NCBI GenBank assembly: GCA_050633285.1
Contig: JBOEGG010000007.1
Span: forward strand, 9,225-73,224
Direction of reading: 5' to 3'
DNA: 64,000 bases
Source of the DNA: UBA1672 sp050633285
GTDB lineage: Bacteria > Pseudomonadota > Alphaproteobacteria > Micavibrionales > Micavibrionaceae
Made by a program: the position numbers and the translations under genes. Below are positions 55,036 to 63,436 of the stretch, piece by piece (position 1 is the first letter of the stretch; every line of letters starts with the position of its first letter). The notes under the pieces are model-generated. The model worked only from the letters and a program-made list of their open reading frames with translations, ran no database searches and was not told the origin of the DNA.

Positions 55036-55476
55036 TTATAGACTGATAACATTTGGCTTTTTGAGTTCTGCTAACAATTCATCAAACTCACTAATGCCAT
55101 CCTGATATATCAAGTCCACTAGTGTACCTGTACTTTGCTTATAAAAATACTCAATTGCATCACTGTACTTGTTCAGTGAGTATTCAGGATAATTATCGCT
55201 CTCTATATTAGATATAATAATCTGAAGAAAATTGTGAATTTCTTTTTCAGTATTCTGTTTCACATCTACCTTAATAGTTGCATAAATCTGAGAAAACTCT
55301 TCTATACTCATAGACTTCCAGTAGCTATCTAAAAAGCTTCTTTCAATTTTGCTTGTGGACACTTCATTAATTTTTTGAAAAATATTATTTTTCGAATCTT
55401 CGTTGTCTTCTGAATCATAGCTGGCAACTAGTTCAGACAAAACATCAAATATTTTCTTTTCTTCCTTATTCATCAT
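55036..55476 (-). CDS. Hypothetical acidic helical protein (146 aa)
   Basis: A cytoplasmic, acidic protein without membrane segments, rich in helices (DVLSELVASYDSEDNEDSK, EFSQIYATIKVDVKQ). Not recognised. It follows repeat R6 and precedes R7 in the minus direction, so it forms one unit of the array. Confidence 0.6.
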   Translation of the reverse strand: MMNKEEKKIFDVLSELVASYDSEDNEDSKNNIFQKINEVSTSKIERSFLDSYWKSMSIEEFSQIYATIKVDVKQNTEKEIHNFLQIIISNIESDNYPEYSLNKYSDAIEYFYKQSTGTLVDLIYQDGISEFDELLAELKKPNVISL

Positions 55477-55548
55477 AAACCTTATTCTTTCCTATGCCTT
55501 TTAGCATTCACTCGGAATCGTTATAGCATCTTAACCTCAATTGACAAA

Positions 55549-55568
55549 CGGCCATATAGCGGACGTTC
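55549..55568 (+). repeat. Island repeat R7 (long form)
   Basis: CGGCCATATAGCGGACGTTC; the 40 bases before it (GTTATAGCATCTTAACC..., from 55507) match the long-form repeats at 58452 and 59805. Confidence 0.7.
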
Positions 55569-55623
55569 ATATGTTTTCTAATAATCCTATCTAGGTTTAC
55601 TTTCTGGTCAATTATTTAACTTT

Positions 55624-56685
55624 TTAACCAGTTAATTTCCGCATCAATGCCTCAATTGGCCCACGCTTAAACAGCTTTGACCAAAAAATCGCATAAACCG
55701 TTGCAAACACACAGAACAATATAGCAGACATAACCGCAGTCGTGACAGTTTGTCCGCCAAGCATTTCAAGTTCTTCCAGTATTCCCATACCGATAATAAT
55801 ATGCGCTATGTATAATGTTAGTGTCTGTCGTCCAGCAGGAAGCAAGAAGCCAGATATACCTCGCTGCTCTGCCCATTTAGAAATCAGTAAACAAAAGCCA
55901 ATAACAGTGGAAGCAGTACCAATTCCAGCCAGTGAGTACAAAGGCATTGGCGGAACGGGCTGTATCGAAGCAAAAAATAAGAGTTCCGCATCAATTGACT
56001 TAAGAGCAGGTGAAACCACAGTACTCAACAACTCAGCAACTGTAATAGACAACAATCCCCCTATGATAAGTTTCCATTGCATTGATCGCTCCGCAAGAGG
56101 AAGGCGACTAAGTACGATCCCAAACAACAAGAAGCCCAACCATGGTATAACTGGATGCCAACCATTAAAAAACAAATTGCGAATAAAACCTAACGGTGTC
56201 CAAAAGTCTATATAGCTGAACTCGTTCCAATTCCAGCCGGAATCGTAATCTAGAACTAACGTCAAAATAACAAATATAATGTTCAGTGCTAAAATGCCCG
56301 TGATCAAAAACCGATTACTGAATGAAAGTAAAAGAGCGCCAAAAAAGAAATAAAACGCATAATAATGCAGGATATCAGCATCAAAGACTAGAGTGTTCAA
56401 CAGCCCCAATACGAGTAGGAAAACAGCTCTCCTTATAGTAACAGAGATTGTCTCGTTGATACTCTTCACCCCCGAGAGACCTAAACCAATTCCAGCCAAA
56501 ACTACAAAAGTTGCTGCGGCGCGCCCCTCTATGGATCCCGTTATCAGGCTTAATAAGTCACCACTGCCCTCAGCACCCATCACGACTTTGAAATTGACAA
56601 TGACCATTCCAAAAAATGCAAAGTAGCGCGCAAGGTCTAGACCGTCCAAACGATTCCCAACAGTTGATGGTAAAGAGCTTCTCAT
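55624..56685 (-). CDS. DUF418/acyltransferase-like membrane protein
   Basis: A 353-residue inner-membrane protein with about ten hydrophobic segments. The N-terminus NRLDGLDLARYFAFFGMVIVNF and GRAAATFVVLAGIGLGLSG are typical of the DUF418/DUF1624 families of membrane acyltransferase-like proteins. The C-terminal part has RQTLTLYIAHIIIG, a DUF418 signature. Substrate unknown. It lies alone between repeats R7 and R8. Confidence 0.72.
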   Translation of the reverse strand: MRSSLPSTVGNRLDGLDLARYFAFFGMVIVNFKVVMGAEGSGDLLSLITGSIEGRAAATFVVLAGIGLGLSGVKSINETISVTIRRAVFLLVLGLLNTLVFDADILHYYAFYFFFGALLLSFSNRFLITGILALNIIFVILTLVLDYDSGWNWNEFSYIDFWTPLGFIRNLFFNGWHPVIPWLGFLLFGIVLSRLPLAERSMQWKLIIGGLLSITVAELLSTVVSPALKSIDAELLFFASIQPVPPMPLYSLAGIGTASTVIGFCLLISKWAEQRGISGFLLPAGRQTLTLYIAHIIIGMGILEELEMLGGQTVTTAVMSAILFCVFATVYAIFWSKLFKRGPIEALMRKLTG

Positions 56686-56763
56686 GGAGAATTTCTACAA
56701 TAATTCCGGTTTTTTGTCTATGCGTTCTGGGACTAGAGTATAACTGAGCGATCAATCGAACTT

Positions 56764-56783
56764 CGGCCATAAGCGGACGTTAA
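56764..56783 (+). repeat. Island repeat R8
   Basis: CGGCCATAAGCGGACGTTAA, the consensus copy. The stop codon of the next minus-strand gene (56780-56782) lies inside it, as happens at gene ends in cassette arrays. Confidence 0.8.
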
Positions 56784-57322
56784 ATAAAAGGGTCATATGC
56801 CCACTGTAATAATGCTTGACGCTGTTTGGGACGGCACCCTAAATCTCCAGCCACACAATTTGCTTTGACTTGCCCAGCATGTCGAGAGAAAGCCTTCCAG
56901 CGCTTAACTTGTATAAGATCGACTTCAGGTATACGGCGTCCTAAGTAATATCGACAATACCATTGAAACCATCCTCTTGGATCAGGCCCTATAATCCATC
57001 CTTTTTCTTTCCAAACCGTCAAAGATTGACGACTTTTAATACCAAAAAAATTAAGTGATGGATCTGGCGTATCGCTAACTTTCGCGCTTTCATACCAACT
57101 TGTTGGAAGCTCGTCACGGCAATCACTACAATACTTTCCTTCAAAAACACCAAGCTCTAACATTTCTTTCGGAGAAAAATGCGGTGCAAAATTTTTATCA
57201 AAATTCTCTCCCATAGGTTCAATACGTTGATACCGATACCCCGATTGCATCAAATCCTCTACCTCTATCCATGTGCCAGTTGCTTTCTCCATTAATCTCT
57301 TAAATCCTTTACATTCGGCCAA
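56780..57322 (-). CDS. Hypothetical cytoplasmic protein (180 aa)
   Basis: A 180-residue protein without membrane segments. Cysteine pairs (YCSDC, NCVAGDLGC) and aromatic segments (RGWFQWYCRYYLGRR) are visible. The C-terminus PKQRQALLQWAYDPFI is well formed. Homologues are known to me only as hypothetical cassette-type proteins, so I assign no function. Its stop codon falls in repeat R8. Confidence 0.65.
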   Translation of the reverse strand: MAECKGFKRLMEKATGTWIEVEDLMQSGYRYQRIEPMGENFDKNFAPHFSPKEMLELGVFEGKYCSDCRDELPTSWYESAKVSDTPDPSLNFFGIKSRQSLTVWKEKGWIIGPDPRGWFQWYCRYYLGRRIPEVDLIQVKRWKAFSRHAGQVKANCVAGDLGCRPKQRQALLQWAYDPFI

Positions 57323-57341
57323 TAGCGGACATTTAACGTCC
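57316..57341 (+). repeat. Island repeat R9
   Basis: CGGCCAATAGCGGACATTTA followed by ACGTCC, so the end contains a GGACATTTAACGTCC inverted repeat. It overlaps the start codon region of the preceding gene and lies 64 bases beyond the stop of the next. Confidence 0.7.
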
Positions 57342-57404
57342 TTTTTTCGAGCGTTATGACATGTTAAAGTCTATCAACGTAAAATAGATTATGTGTGATA
57401 ATAG

Positions 57405-57701
57405 CTACTGGCCTCTAGTGTTATGGTGCTCAGTTATTTCCGGCTCTATAGGACTGGAAAGACAAGCATTGGATAGAGTTTTAAACTTTTCGGATGAATG
57501 GTTTCTTTTGCCTTCTTGCATAGCTCTATTGCACATAAATAAACACCTTTTATGACCTGCTTTCCTACATGTATCTGCTTTAGTTTGAAGTTTAAGCAAT
57601 GCTTCTTGGTGAGCATCTCCCGCCGCAATGGTAGTAGTAGACAGACCAAAAGAGATCGGTAGTAAGAACAAAACCATTGCGATTAATTTATCCCTTTTCA
57701 T
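57405..57701 (-). CDS. Small secreted Cys-containing protein (98 aa)
   Basis: A signal peptide (MVLFLLPISFGLSTTTIAAG) is followed by a short helical domain with four cysteines (TCRKAGHKRCLFMC, NACLSS). Probably periplasmic with two disulfides. Not recognised. Confidence 0.6.
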   Translation of the reverse strand: MKRDKLIAMVLFLLPISFGLSTTTIAAGDAHQEALLKLQTKADTCRKAGHKRCLFMCNRAMQEGKRNHSSEKFKTLSNACLSSPIEPEITEHHNTRGQ

Positions 57702-57804
57702 AATAATATATCCTTTTATTTTTATGTTCGTTTTCGATTGGTTTATTGCATTAATATACCCGTTGTTCTGACTGAACTGTCAAGCAGGTAGCTTCTAATC
57801 AAGA

Positions 57805-58278
57805 TCACCGAAGTTTTCGTTTACAATTCATGCGTGACAGACCTTTAAGGTAAGACCTTGAGTTCTTATCAACAACTGCGTTTGGTGTTTTCAGGTAATC
57901 AGAAAGCTGCTTTTCCCACTCATCAGCATAACATCTGCAAAAACGTTCAGCTCCAAATTCTTCTTTGCTTTTCTTAAAAGTAGGACTTTGCATACATGTT
58001 TTATATTCACTATCTTCTGTTTTGGCGACATCAATGCATGCGTTAACGATATGCACTGCGATCACATCTGGGTCTTGAATGGGCACTCCAAATGCTTGCT
58101 CGAGTTCGGCCTTCTTTGGATAGTATTTCTCAACTATGCAATCACAATCATAGCTCCCTCTTTTATTAAGTGTTTCCTGACAATATTGCTTAGCCCCATC
58201 CGGATCAGCGGCATTTGCATGGAATGGAAACGCTGTAACAGTGATTAACGTGAATAATGTTGTTAAGAATAAACGCAT
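57805..58278 (-). CDS. Secreted Cys-rich protein (157 aa)
   Basis: Signal peptide (LTTLFTLITVTAFPFHANA), then eight cysteines in pairs (QYCQETL, YDCDC, VNACID, KTCMQ, FCRCYADEW, NCKRK). The spacing resembles small disulfide-rich periplasmic proteins. Function unknown. The next plus-strand region to 58550 holds no gene. Confidence 0.6.
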   Translation of the reverse strand: MRLFLTTLFTLITVTAFPFHANAADPDGAKQYCQETLNKRGSYDCDCIVEKYYPKKAELEQAFGVPIQDPDVIAVHIVNACIDVAKTEDSEYKTCMQSPTFKKSKEEFGAERFCRCYADEWEKQLSDYLKTPNAVVDKNSRSYLKGLSRMNCKRKLR

Positions 58279-58451
58279 AAGATGCCTTTCATACTGGTAT
58301 TTTAGATTTCTATTTCCAATGCTTAATAATATTTGTGAGTTCCCTGCTCTTTACATTGAAGCTTTGTGTTTAAAAGTATTTGATCTTTCATCTGTTTCTT
58401 GCTCGCAGATGTTGCATTTGGCATATGCTCAAACATATCTTTCTTATTAAT

Positions 58452-58546
58452 GGCCACTTTGAGTCGTTATAGCATATTAATTTCACTAACAAACGGCCAT
58501 TTATAGCATATAATTTTCATGAGCCAACGGCCATTAGCGGACGTTC
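58452..58546 (+). repeat. Island repeat R10 (long form with partial duplication)
   Basis: The block from about 58452 (CACTTTGAGTCGTTATAGCA) runs to CGGCCAT at 58500, then a second, shorter copy ends with CGGCCATTAGCGGACGTTC at 58528-58546. Closely related to the copies at 55507 and 59805. Confidence 0.7.
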
Positions 58547-58550
58547 TTCC

Positions 58551-59087
58551 TTAAGAAAAAGCGCTCTTTAAATAAGGGTAATCCAACTCATAGCAATCAC
58601 AAACTCTTTTATAAATACTGTCATCCCCCTCATCATGGGCAGCTAAAGTAAGGTAGTAATTTTTCTCTTTGTACTTTTGGAAAACAATCCACTCTCCAGT
58701 TAATTTTTTTCCCTTTGCTCGTTCTGCCAATACACCAAAACTCATACCTGTTGCTATAGAACTAATAAATTGATCATCAACTATGCCTGTTGTGTTTTGG
58801 GCGAAGGCTTCACTTATTAGTTTATCTAGTTTTTTATTCCCCTCATTTTCTAGCCCCATATGAATACCAATATTTTTTACGATAAATGAAGCATCGGTAA
58901 AATGTGTTTTCCACAATCCTTTGAGAGGTTCTTTTCTGAAAACTGAAGCTTCCTTAGTTTGGGTAGCCCTTCCTAAACCTTCGCACCATCTAATTTCATC
59001 CATCATTTGGTGAACATTAATAACTCGATTTCCACTCATTTGAATGAACTGAGCAAGAAATACCGTGCTAAATCTAGAAATATCCAA
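58551..59087 (-). CDS. Hypothetical protein (178 aa or longer)
   Basis: A 178-residue ORF with a TTG start and no good Shine-Dalgarno. The same frame stays open upstream for about 30 codons (IEQISLNRQQLEKLV, TEASFSG) that look coding, but the only codon there next to a ribosome binding site (AGAGGG) is ATA at about 59156-59158. The protein is cytoplasmic and has no recognised domain. It precedes repeat R10, which begins 5 bases beyond its stop. Confidence 0.55.
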   Translation of the reverse strand: MDISRFSTVFLAQFIQMSGNRVINVHQMMDEIRWCEGLGRATQTKEASVFRKEPLKGLWKTHFTDASFIVKNIGIHMGLENEGNKKLDKLISEAFAQNTTGIVDDQFISSIATGMSFGVLAERAKGKKLTGEWIVFQKYKEKNYYLTLAAHDEGDDSIYKRVCDCYELDYPYLKSAFS

Positions 59088-59228
59088 ACCTGAGAAACTA
59101 GCCTCAGTTAAGACTAACTTTTCAAGTTGCTGCCTATTTAATGATATTTGTTCTATGGTAAACCCTCTTATATTGAAAAAGAAAAATTGTTATCTGATTC
59201 ACTATAGGCTTTCTAATCAATTTCTTTT

Positions 59229-59246
59229 CGGCCATAAGCGGGCACT
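59229..59246 (+). repeat. Island repeat R11
   Basis: CGGCCATAAGCGGGCACT, one base off the consensus in the GCGGAC part. Confidence 0.6.
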
Positions 59247-59298
59247 ATGTATTACCTTGTAAATTATCTCGTTTGTTATAGTCATAGAGAAAATTAAA

Positions 59299-59742
59299 TC
59301 ATGCCCATAATTCACATACTTTGCTTCCACTACCATCACCGCTATCAACCCAGAGAATACATGTTCTTATATTGAGCGCAGATTTTTCCTTATCATACGT
59401 ATTATATATTTGATCTAATTTCCTTTGGAACTCAGCTACACTCAAGGAGGTCCGTTCTTTCTCTAGATTCAGCATACTATTAATTAAGTTATCATAAGCC
59501 GCTTCGATTTCAGCTTTACTCAAATCATACTCTTCGATCTCTATTGGCATGATAAAGTGCTTTTTACATTTAGACCACTCTGACCAACGATCTGTTTCTC
59601 CCTTTCTTGAGGCATGAGAAAACTTCATTTTGCACATATTATTAATTCGATTGGCTTCTACTTGGGTGGTGTTATTTGTTGTCATCATACATCCAGTTAA
59701 AGTTATCGTCGCACTAAGAAGTATAAAAAATTTCATATTCAA
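59299..59742 (-). CDS. Putative lipoprotein (147 aa)
   Basis: Signal peptide with lipobox (LLSATITLTGC) gives a lipid-anchored protein. The rest is helical and charged (EYDLSKAEIEAAYDNLINSM) with a C-terminal CVLWVDSGDGSG-like stretch and a second and third Cys. No family recognised. Confidence 0.6.
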   Translation of the reverse strand: MNMKFFILLSATITLTGCMMTTNNTTQVEANRINNMCKMKFSHASRKGETDRWSEWSKCKKHFIMPIEIEEYDLSKAEIEAAYDNLINSMLNLEKERTSLSVAEFQRKLDQIYNTYDKEKSALNIRTCILWVDSGDGSGSKVCELWA

Positions 59743-59804
59743 TCACTCCGATCATTAAGACATTTAAGTCCCTTTATCTTTGCTTTAGTTTTCTCTCAAT
59801 GTTC

Positions 59805-59860
59805 ACTTTAGGTCGTTATAGCATATTAATTTTCACTAACAAACGGCCATTAGCGGACAT
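59805..59860 (+). repeat. Island repeat R12 (long form)
   Basis: From TTCACTTTAGGTCGTTATAG to CGGCCATTAGCGGACAT (59844-59860). It lies before the plus-strand Kef gene rather than beyond a minus-strand gene. Confidence 0.7.
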
Positions 59861-59951
59861 GGGCGTAACTGTATGTATCCGTCAACTTCATAATTTCCGC
59901 GCAATTATAAAAACATTAGTTTTTTTATAATTCCTTTGATAATCTGCGCCT

Positions 59952-61640
59952 ATGAAGGAATCACTACTCGCAGGCGTTTTCTGGGATGCGGGGCTTTTTT
60001 TAACGTTAGCCGCATTAATCATTCCAGCCTTACGGTTTTTAAAAATACCGACAGCACTTGGCTACCTTTTGGCAGGCATAGCACTTGGGCCATATGGTCT
60101 TAGTGTTCTAGCAGGACATCTTCCTGTATCCGAGTTTATTGGCCTTCAAGATGCAACACATATTAAAATTTTAGCTGAACTTGGTATCGTTTTACTCCTT
60201 TTTATCATTGGCCTAGAGCTTACCCCACAAAGGTTGTGGCAAATGAGGCACCTTGTCTTTGGCTTGGGCAGCGCACAGGTACTTTTATCGGCATGTGTTA
60301 TAGGAATAATTGCTTTTTTATGGGGAAACAGTCTCAATGTTTCTATCTTATTAGGCCTAGGCTTAGGCTTGTCTTCAACCGCGCTTATAATTCAATGGTT
60401 ACAAGAGCAAAAATTATTTGCCTCAAATGTTGGGCGTACAAGTTTTAGTATATTACTGTTCCAAGACCTTGCCGTGATCCCAATTCTACTTCTTCTTACC
60501 ATATTAAGTTTGGATATTGGCAGCAATATCACTCAATTTGTATCACTTTCACTTGTTAAAATGATTATTTCCATTTTAGTAATTTATTTTATTGGAAAGA
60601 TACTTCTCAAGCCTATCTTTGTTTTTGCCAATCGACATGGTGGCGCAGAAGTCTTTATGGCTCTTAGCCTGCTCACTATTGTTTTAAGCGCATCTGTCGC
60701 TAATGTTGCGGGTCTCTCTATGGCGCTAGGGGCTTTTATTGCAGGCCTGTTGCTTGCGGATACTGAATATAGGCATGAGATTGAATCATTAGTAGTACCA
60801 TTCAAAAGTATGTTGATCGGTATATTCTTTGTTTCTTTTGGGATGGGAATTAATTTAAATTTTGTTGCCGAAAAACCCTTATGGCTTTTCGCCTCAGTCA
60901 TTGGCTTAATGAGCATTAAAGCAATTATAATCTTTTCTCTCTGCAAGCTTTGGAAGCAATCCACCTCCGTTTCGGCAGAAAGCGCTATTCTCCTATCTCA
61001 AGCAGGTGAATTTGGCCTTTTAGTAGTCGGCGGATCCCTTGCAGCTGGATTAATGGATGAAAATATTGGCCAATTTATGCTTATCGTTATTGGTGTAACG
61101 ATGTTTATGACCCCCATTCTGACACCTATAGCAAGAAAAATTGGCATCTACATTGAAAATAGTAGCCACGATGAAAAAAATTATCACGCTAACCAATCCC
61201 AAAAAAAAGAAGGGCATATTGTCATTTTCGGTTTTGGTCGTGTTGGTCAAGCTATAGCAAATACGGTGTGTAAAGAAGGATTTAAATATATAGGGTTTGA
61301 TAAGGACATCAATTTGGTAAGCGTCGCACGTTCAGATTTGAGGTCTGTTTATCTAGGTGATGCCTTAAAAAATAATACGTTAAAAGCTGCCAATATTGAA
61401 AAATCCTTATGCGTTGTTGTCACTATTGATAATGCCAATGCGACACAAAAAATTGTTAGAGCTATTAGTGATATATGCTCGACTACTCCCATTGTTGTTC
61501 GTGCACACACTGCTGATGATGCAAAAGTCTATGATGGGTTTGAAAATGTAGAAGCTATCGCAGAAAATATACTCATCAGTAAAAAACTTTCCAACAAGGT
61601 CTTTAAACACAGTGGCTACTATGAACATAGCGATAACTAA
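59952..61640 (+). CDS. Kef-type K+/H+ antiporter with TrkA-N domain
   Basis: A 562-residue CPA2 antiporter. About twelve membrane helices (LKIPTALGYLLAGIALGP, ELGIVLLLFIIGLELTP, GLGLSSTALIIQWL, LSMALGAFIAGLLLAD) are followed by a Rossmann TrkA-N domain (HIVIFGFGRVGQAIAN) and an acidic tail. A TrkA-C domain is absent. It exports K+ or uses another cation; in the cell membrane. It is one of the few plus-strand genes of the island and lies between repeats R12 and R13. Confidence 0.88.
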   Translation: MKESLLAGVFWDAGLFLTLAALIIPALRFLKIPTALGYLLAGIALGPYGLSVLAGHLPVSEFIGLQDATHIKILAELGIVLLLFIIGLELTPQRLWQMRHLVFGLGSAQVLLSACVIGIIAFLWGNSLNVSILLGLGLGLSSTALIIQWLQEQKLFASNVGRTSFSILLFQDLAVIPILLLLTILSLDIGSNITQFVSLSLVKMIISILVIYFIGKILLKPIFVFANRHGGAEVFMALSLLTIVLSASVANVAGLSMALGAFIAGLLLADTEYRHEIESLVVPFKSMLIGIFFVSFGMGINLNFVAEKPLWLFASVIGLMSIKAIIIFSLCKLWKQSTSVSAESAILLSQAGEFGLLVVGGSLAAGLMDENIGQFMLIVIGVTMFMTPILTPIARKIGIYIENSSHDEKNYHANQSQKKEGHIVIFGFGRVGQAIANTVCKEGFKYIGFDKDINLVSVARSDLRSVYLGDALKNNTLKAANIEKSLCVVVTIDNANATQKIVRAISDICSTTPIVVRAHTADDAKVYDGFENVEAIAENILISKKLSNKVFKHSGYYEHSDN

Positions 61641-61653
61641 GCGAAGTTACTAT

Positions 61654-61673
61654 CGGCCATAAGCGGACGCGTC
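61654..61673 (+). repeat. Island repeat R13
   Basis: CGGCCATAAGCGGACGCGTC, 15 bases beyond the stop of the next minus-strand gene. Confidence 0.75.
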
Positions 61674-61687
61674 CCTTATACTAATCA

Positions 61688-62656
61688 TTACAACTTTGAA
61701 ATTATGTACATTTCTTGCAATTGCGTCCAAGAAAAGTTTTTTTGAAACTCACTCCAAATATTATCAAACCATTTATCTTCTATTTTCGCCTGATCAGAAA
61801 ATCTTGAAAACGACTTTTGCTCAAAAGTTACATTTATAACAAAAACCCATAAATCTAATTTCCCAGAGCGTTCACGCAAAGCAGGGTTATAGTGCAGTAT
61901 CCTTTTCATAAGAACACTGTCATCATTAAGGTTCATTTTTGGTGAGGTTGCATTACTAGAAAAAATTCTAAATATAGAATGCTTCGTTTCTAATTTAAGT
62001 TCAAAAAAACCATTCTCACCCAGTGTTCTAGTAATCTTAGAACCTTTAGGTATGTGTATTTTTTTCTCACCCCATTCTTTATAGATATTGTTCCACTCAT
62101 CATTCATCGTCAAGCTAGCTTCAACTAAATTGCTAACATGAAAATATTTTTTATCCTTGTGTGAGATAAGATCAACTTCTTGCTCTCTTGTACCTATTCG
62201 GTTTTCTTCCTTTCTAAACCATTCTGAGATAGCTAAATCAAGAAAATTTACCATGCCTAAGAGATTAAGCTTTCCTGAATTACTTTTTAGGAAAGCATTA
62301 AGCTGTTCATATTGTGTTGAGCGACCAACTCGATCAATTTCTTTAAGTCCTTCAAAATTTCCAGTATCTTTCATTGCCTTTCTGAGAGCTGAATTCTCTG
62401 GGTATAAAGAAAATGTATATCCGCTTTTTTTGTCTTGAACCAGTGCAATTTGCATTTGACCAGATTTTATTTGCGGCGCATCTATATAGACCGATTTATA
62501 GCCAAAATACAGAGACAAACATATAGCACCAATAACAGGAAATATTACCGGTATGGTTTCCTTATTAAAGTCATTGAAATAAAGATAGATACCGCAAAAA
62601 AACGCAAAGAAAACAACTAATATCAGAAACCCATACAACAACTTTATTCCCCTCAT
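61688..62656 (-). CDS. Hypothetical membrane-anchored protein (322 aa)
   Basis: Two N-terminal hydrophobic helices (LLYGFLILVVFFAFFCGIYLYF and IPVIFPVIGAICLSLYFGYK) are followed by a cytoplasmic or periplasmic domain of about 260 residues without a recognised motif. It is the last gene of the island before repeat R14 on the opposite strand. Unknown function. Confidence 0.6.
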   Translation of the reverse strand: MRGIKLLYGFLILVVFFAFFCGIYLYFNDFNKETIPVIFPVIGAICLSLYFGYKSVYIDAPQIKSGQMQIALVQDKKSGYTFSLYPENSALRKAMKDTGNFEGLKEIDRVGRSTQYEQLNAFLKSNSGKLNLLGMVNFLDLAISEWFRKEENRIGTREQEVDLISHKDKKYFHVSNLVEASLTMNDEWNNIYKEWGEKKIHIPKGSKITRTLGENGFFELKLETKHSIFRIFSSNATSPKMNLNDDSVLMKRILHYNPALRERSGKLDLWVFVINVTFEQKSFSRFSDQAKIEDKWFDNIWSEFQKNFSWTQLQEMYIISKL

Positions 62657-62698
62657 ATCTTAATTATCACCACTTCTTTAAAGAATTTATGTCTTCAC

Positions 62699-62718
62699 TT
62701 AACGTCCGCTATGGGTCG
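62699..62718 (-). repeat. Island repeat R14 (inverted)
   Basis: TTAACGTCCGCTATGGGTCG, the only copy oriented opposite to the other 13. It sits at the outer end of the array. Confidence 0.65.
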
Positions 62719-63030
62719 GTAAGCGACCATCACTTAGCGTAAACAGCATAACAACTTTGAGCCGTTAGCAAATGATAAAAATCAATTCTAGGTTTACTCA
62801 CTGCATTCATAGGATGAATTATGTTTTTTGCGCATAAAGACGGTATTGTCTTGTTGACAAAAGACTCAATTTTAGACTAGTCCATTATAGATAAGTAACT
62901 TTTTTTGGGATACAAACTGAGATACATTTTGGGATACATTGGAGTACACATAGGTCGATAAAGCTTTGTTAAAAATCGGATAATTCATTGATATAGAACA
63001 ATATAATGACTTACATCCATTTGATGTTTG

Positions 63031-63049
63031 AATACCTGTCTGTCCGCCA
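63031..63049 (+). repeat. Right attachment site of the island
   Basis: AATACCTGTCTGTCCGCCA, one base different from the tRNA-Ser 3' end at 47111-47129. It bounds the 15.9-kb island. Confidence 0.8.
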
Positions 63050-63187
63050 CTTTCCTTAATATTTTTTTAAAGACCTCCCTTAAGAACCATAGCGTGAGCA
63101 AAGTGTTCAATATAAATTATTGACATAAATCGAATATTTACCTATCGCTGTTATATTGAAAACTTAGTGATCGATGCAAACGTGATA

Positions 63188-63436
63188 TCAAACTGATTGA
63201 TCTTCAAGCCAGCGTGTCCACATTGGTAAAATGAGCAAACAAGGATCGGTATCTAATGCCAAGGCAATCTTGAATAAGGTTTCATAGGGTGGCTGCTGAT
63301 CTTTGCCTGCCTCAATACGTTGAATAGACCGAACACTAAGCTCAACGTGCAATGCGAGAGCTTCTTGTGTCATATTCAGTTTTTGTCTTCGATTGGCAAT
63401 GGATTTACCAAGATCCTTACATACTTCCGTGTTCAT
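63188..63436 (-). CDS. XRE-family transcriptional regulator (82 aa)
   Basis: Small single-domain helix-turn-helix protein: GKSIANRRQKLNMTQEALALHVELSVRSIQRIEAGKDQ. Its start overlaps the preceding gene by 4 bases (ATGA), so it is cotranscribed with the ParB-like fragment. It probably belonged to a mobile element or plasmid-like region next to the island. Confidence 0.8.
   Translation of the reverse strand: MNTEVCKDLGKSIANRRQKLNMTQEALALHVELSVRSIQRIEAGKDQQPPYETLFKIALALDTDPCLLILPMWTRWLEDQSV

Larger units (their letters stand above)
62657..63187. other. Non-coding right end of the island with attachment site
   Basis: 531 bases. It holds R14 in inverted orientation (62699-62718), an inverted GGTCG...CGACC hairpin after it, and a series GGGATACAAACTGAGATACA, GGGATACATT, GTACACAT (62908-62955) resembling integrase arm-type sites. 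The right attachment copy follows at 63031-63049. I see no integrase gene. Confidence 0.5.

Noticed and set aside
62657..63187. An integrase gene at the right end of the island
   Set aside because: No open frame of sufficient length with tyrosine recombinase motifs is visible on either strand.
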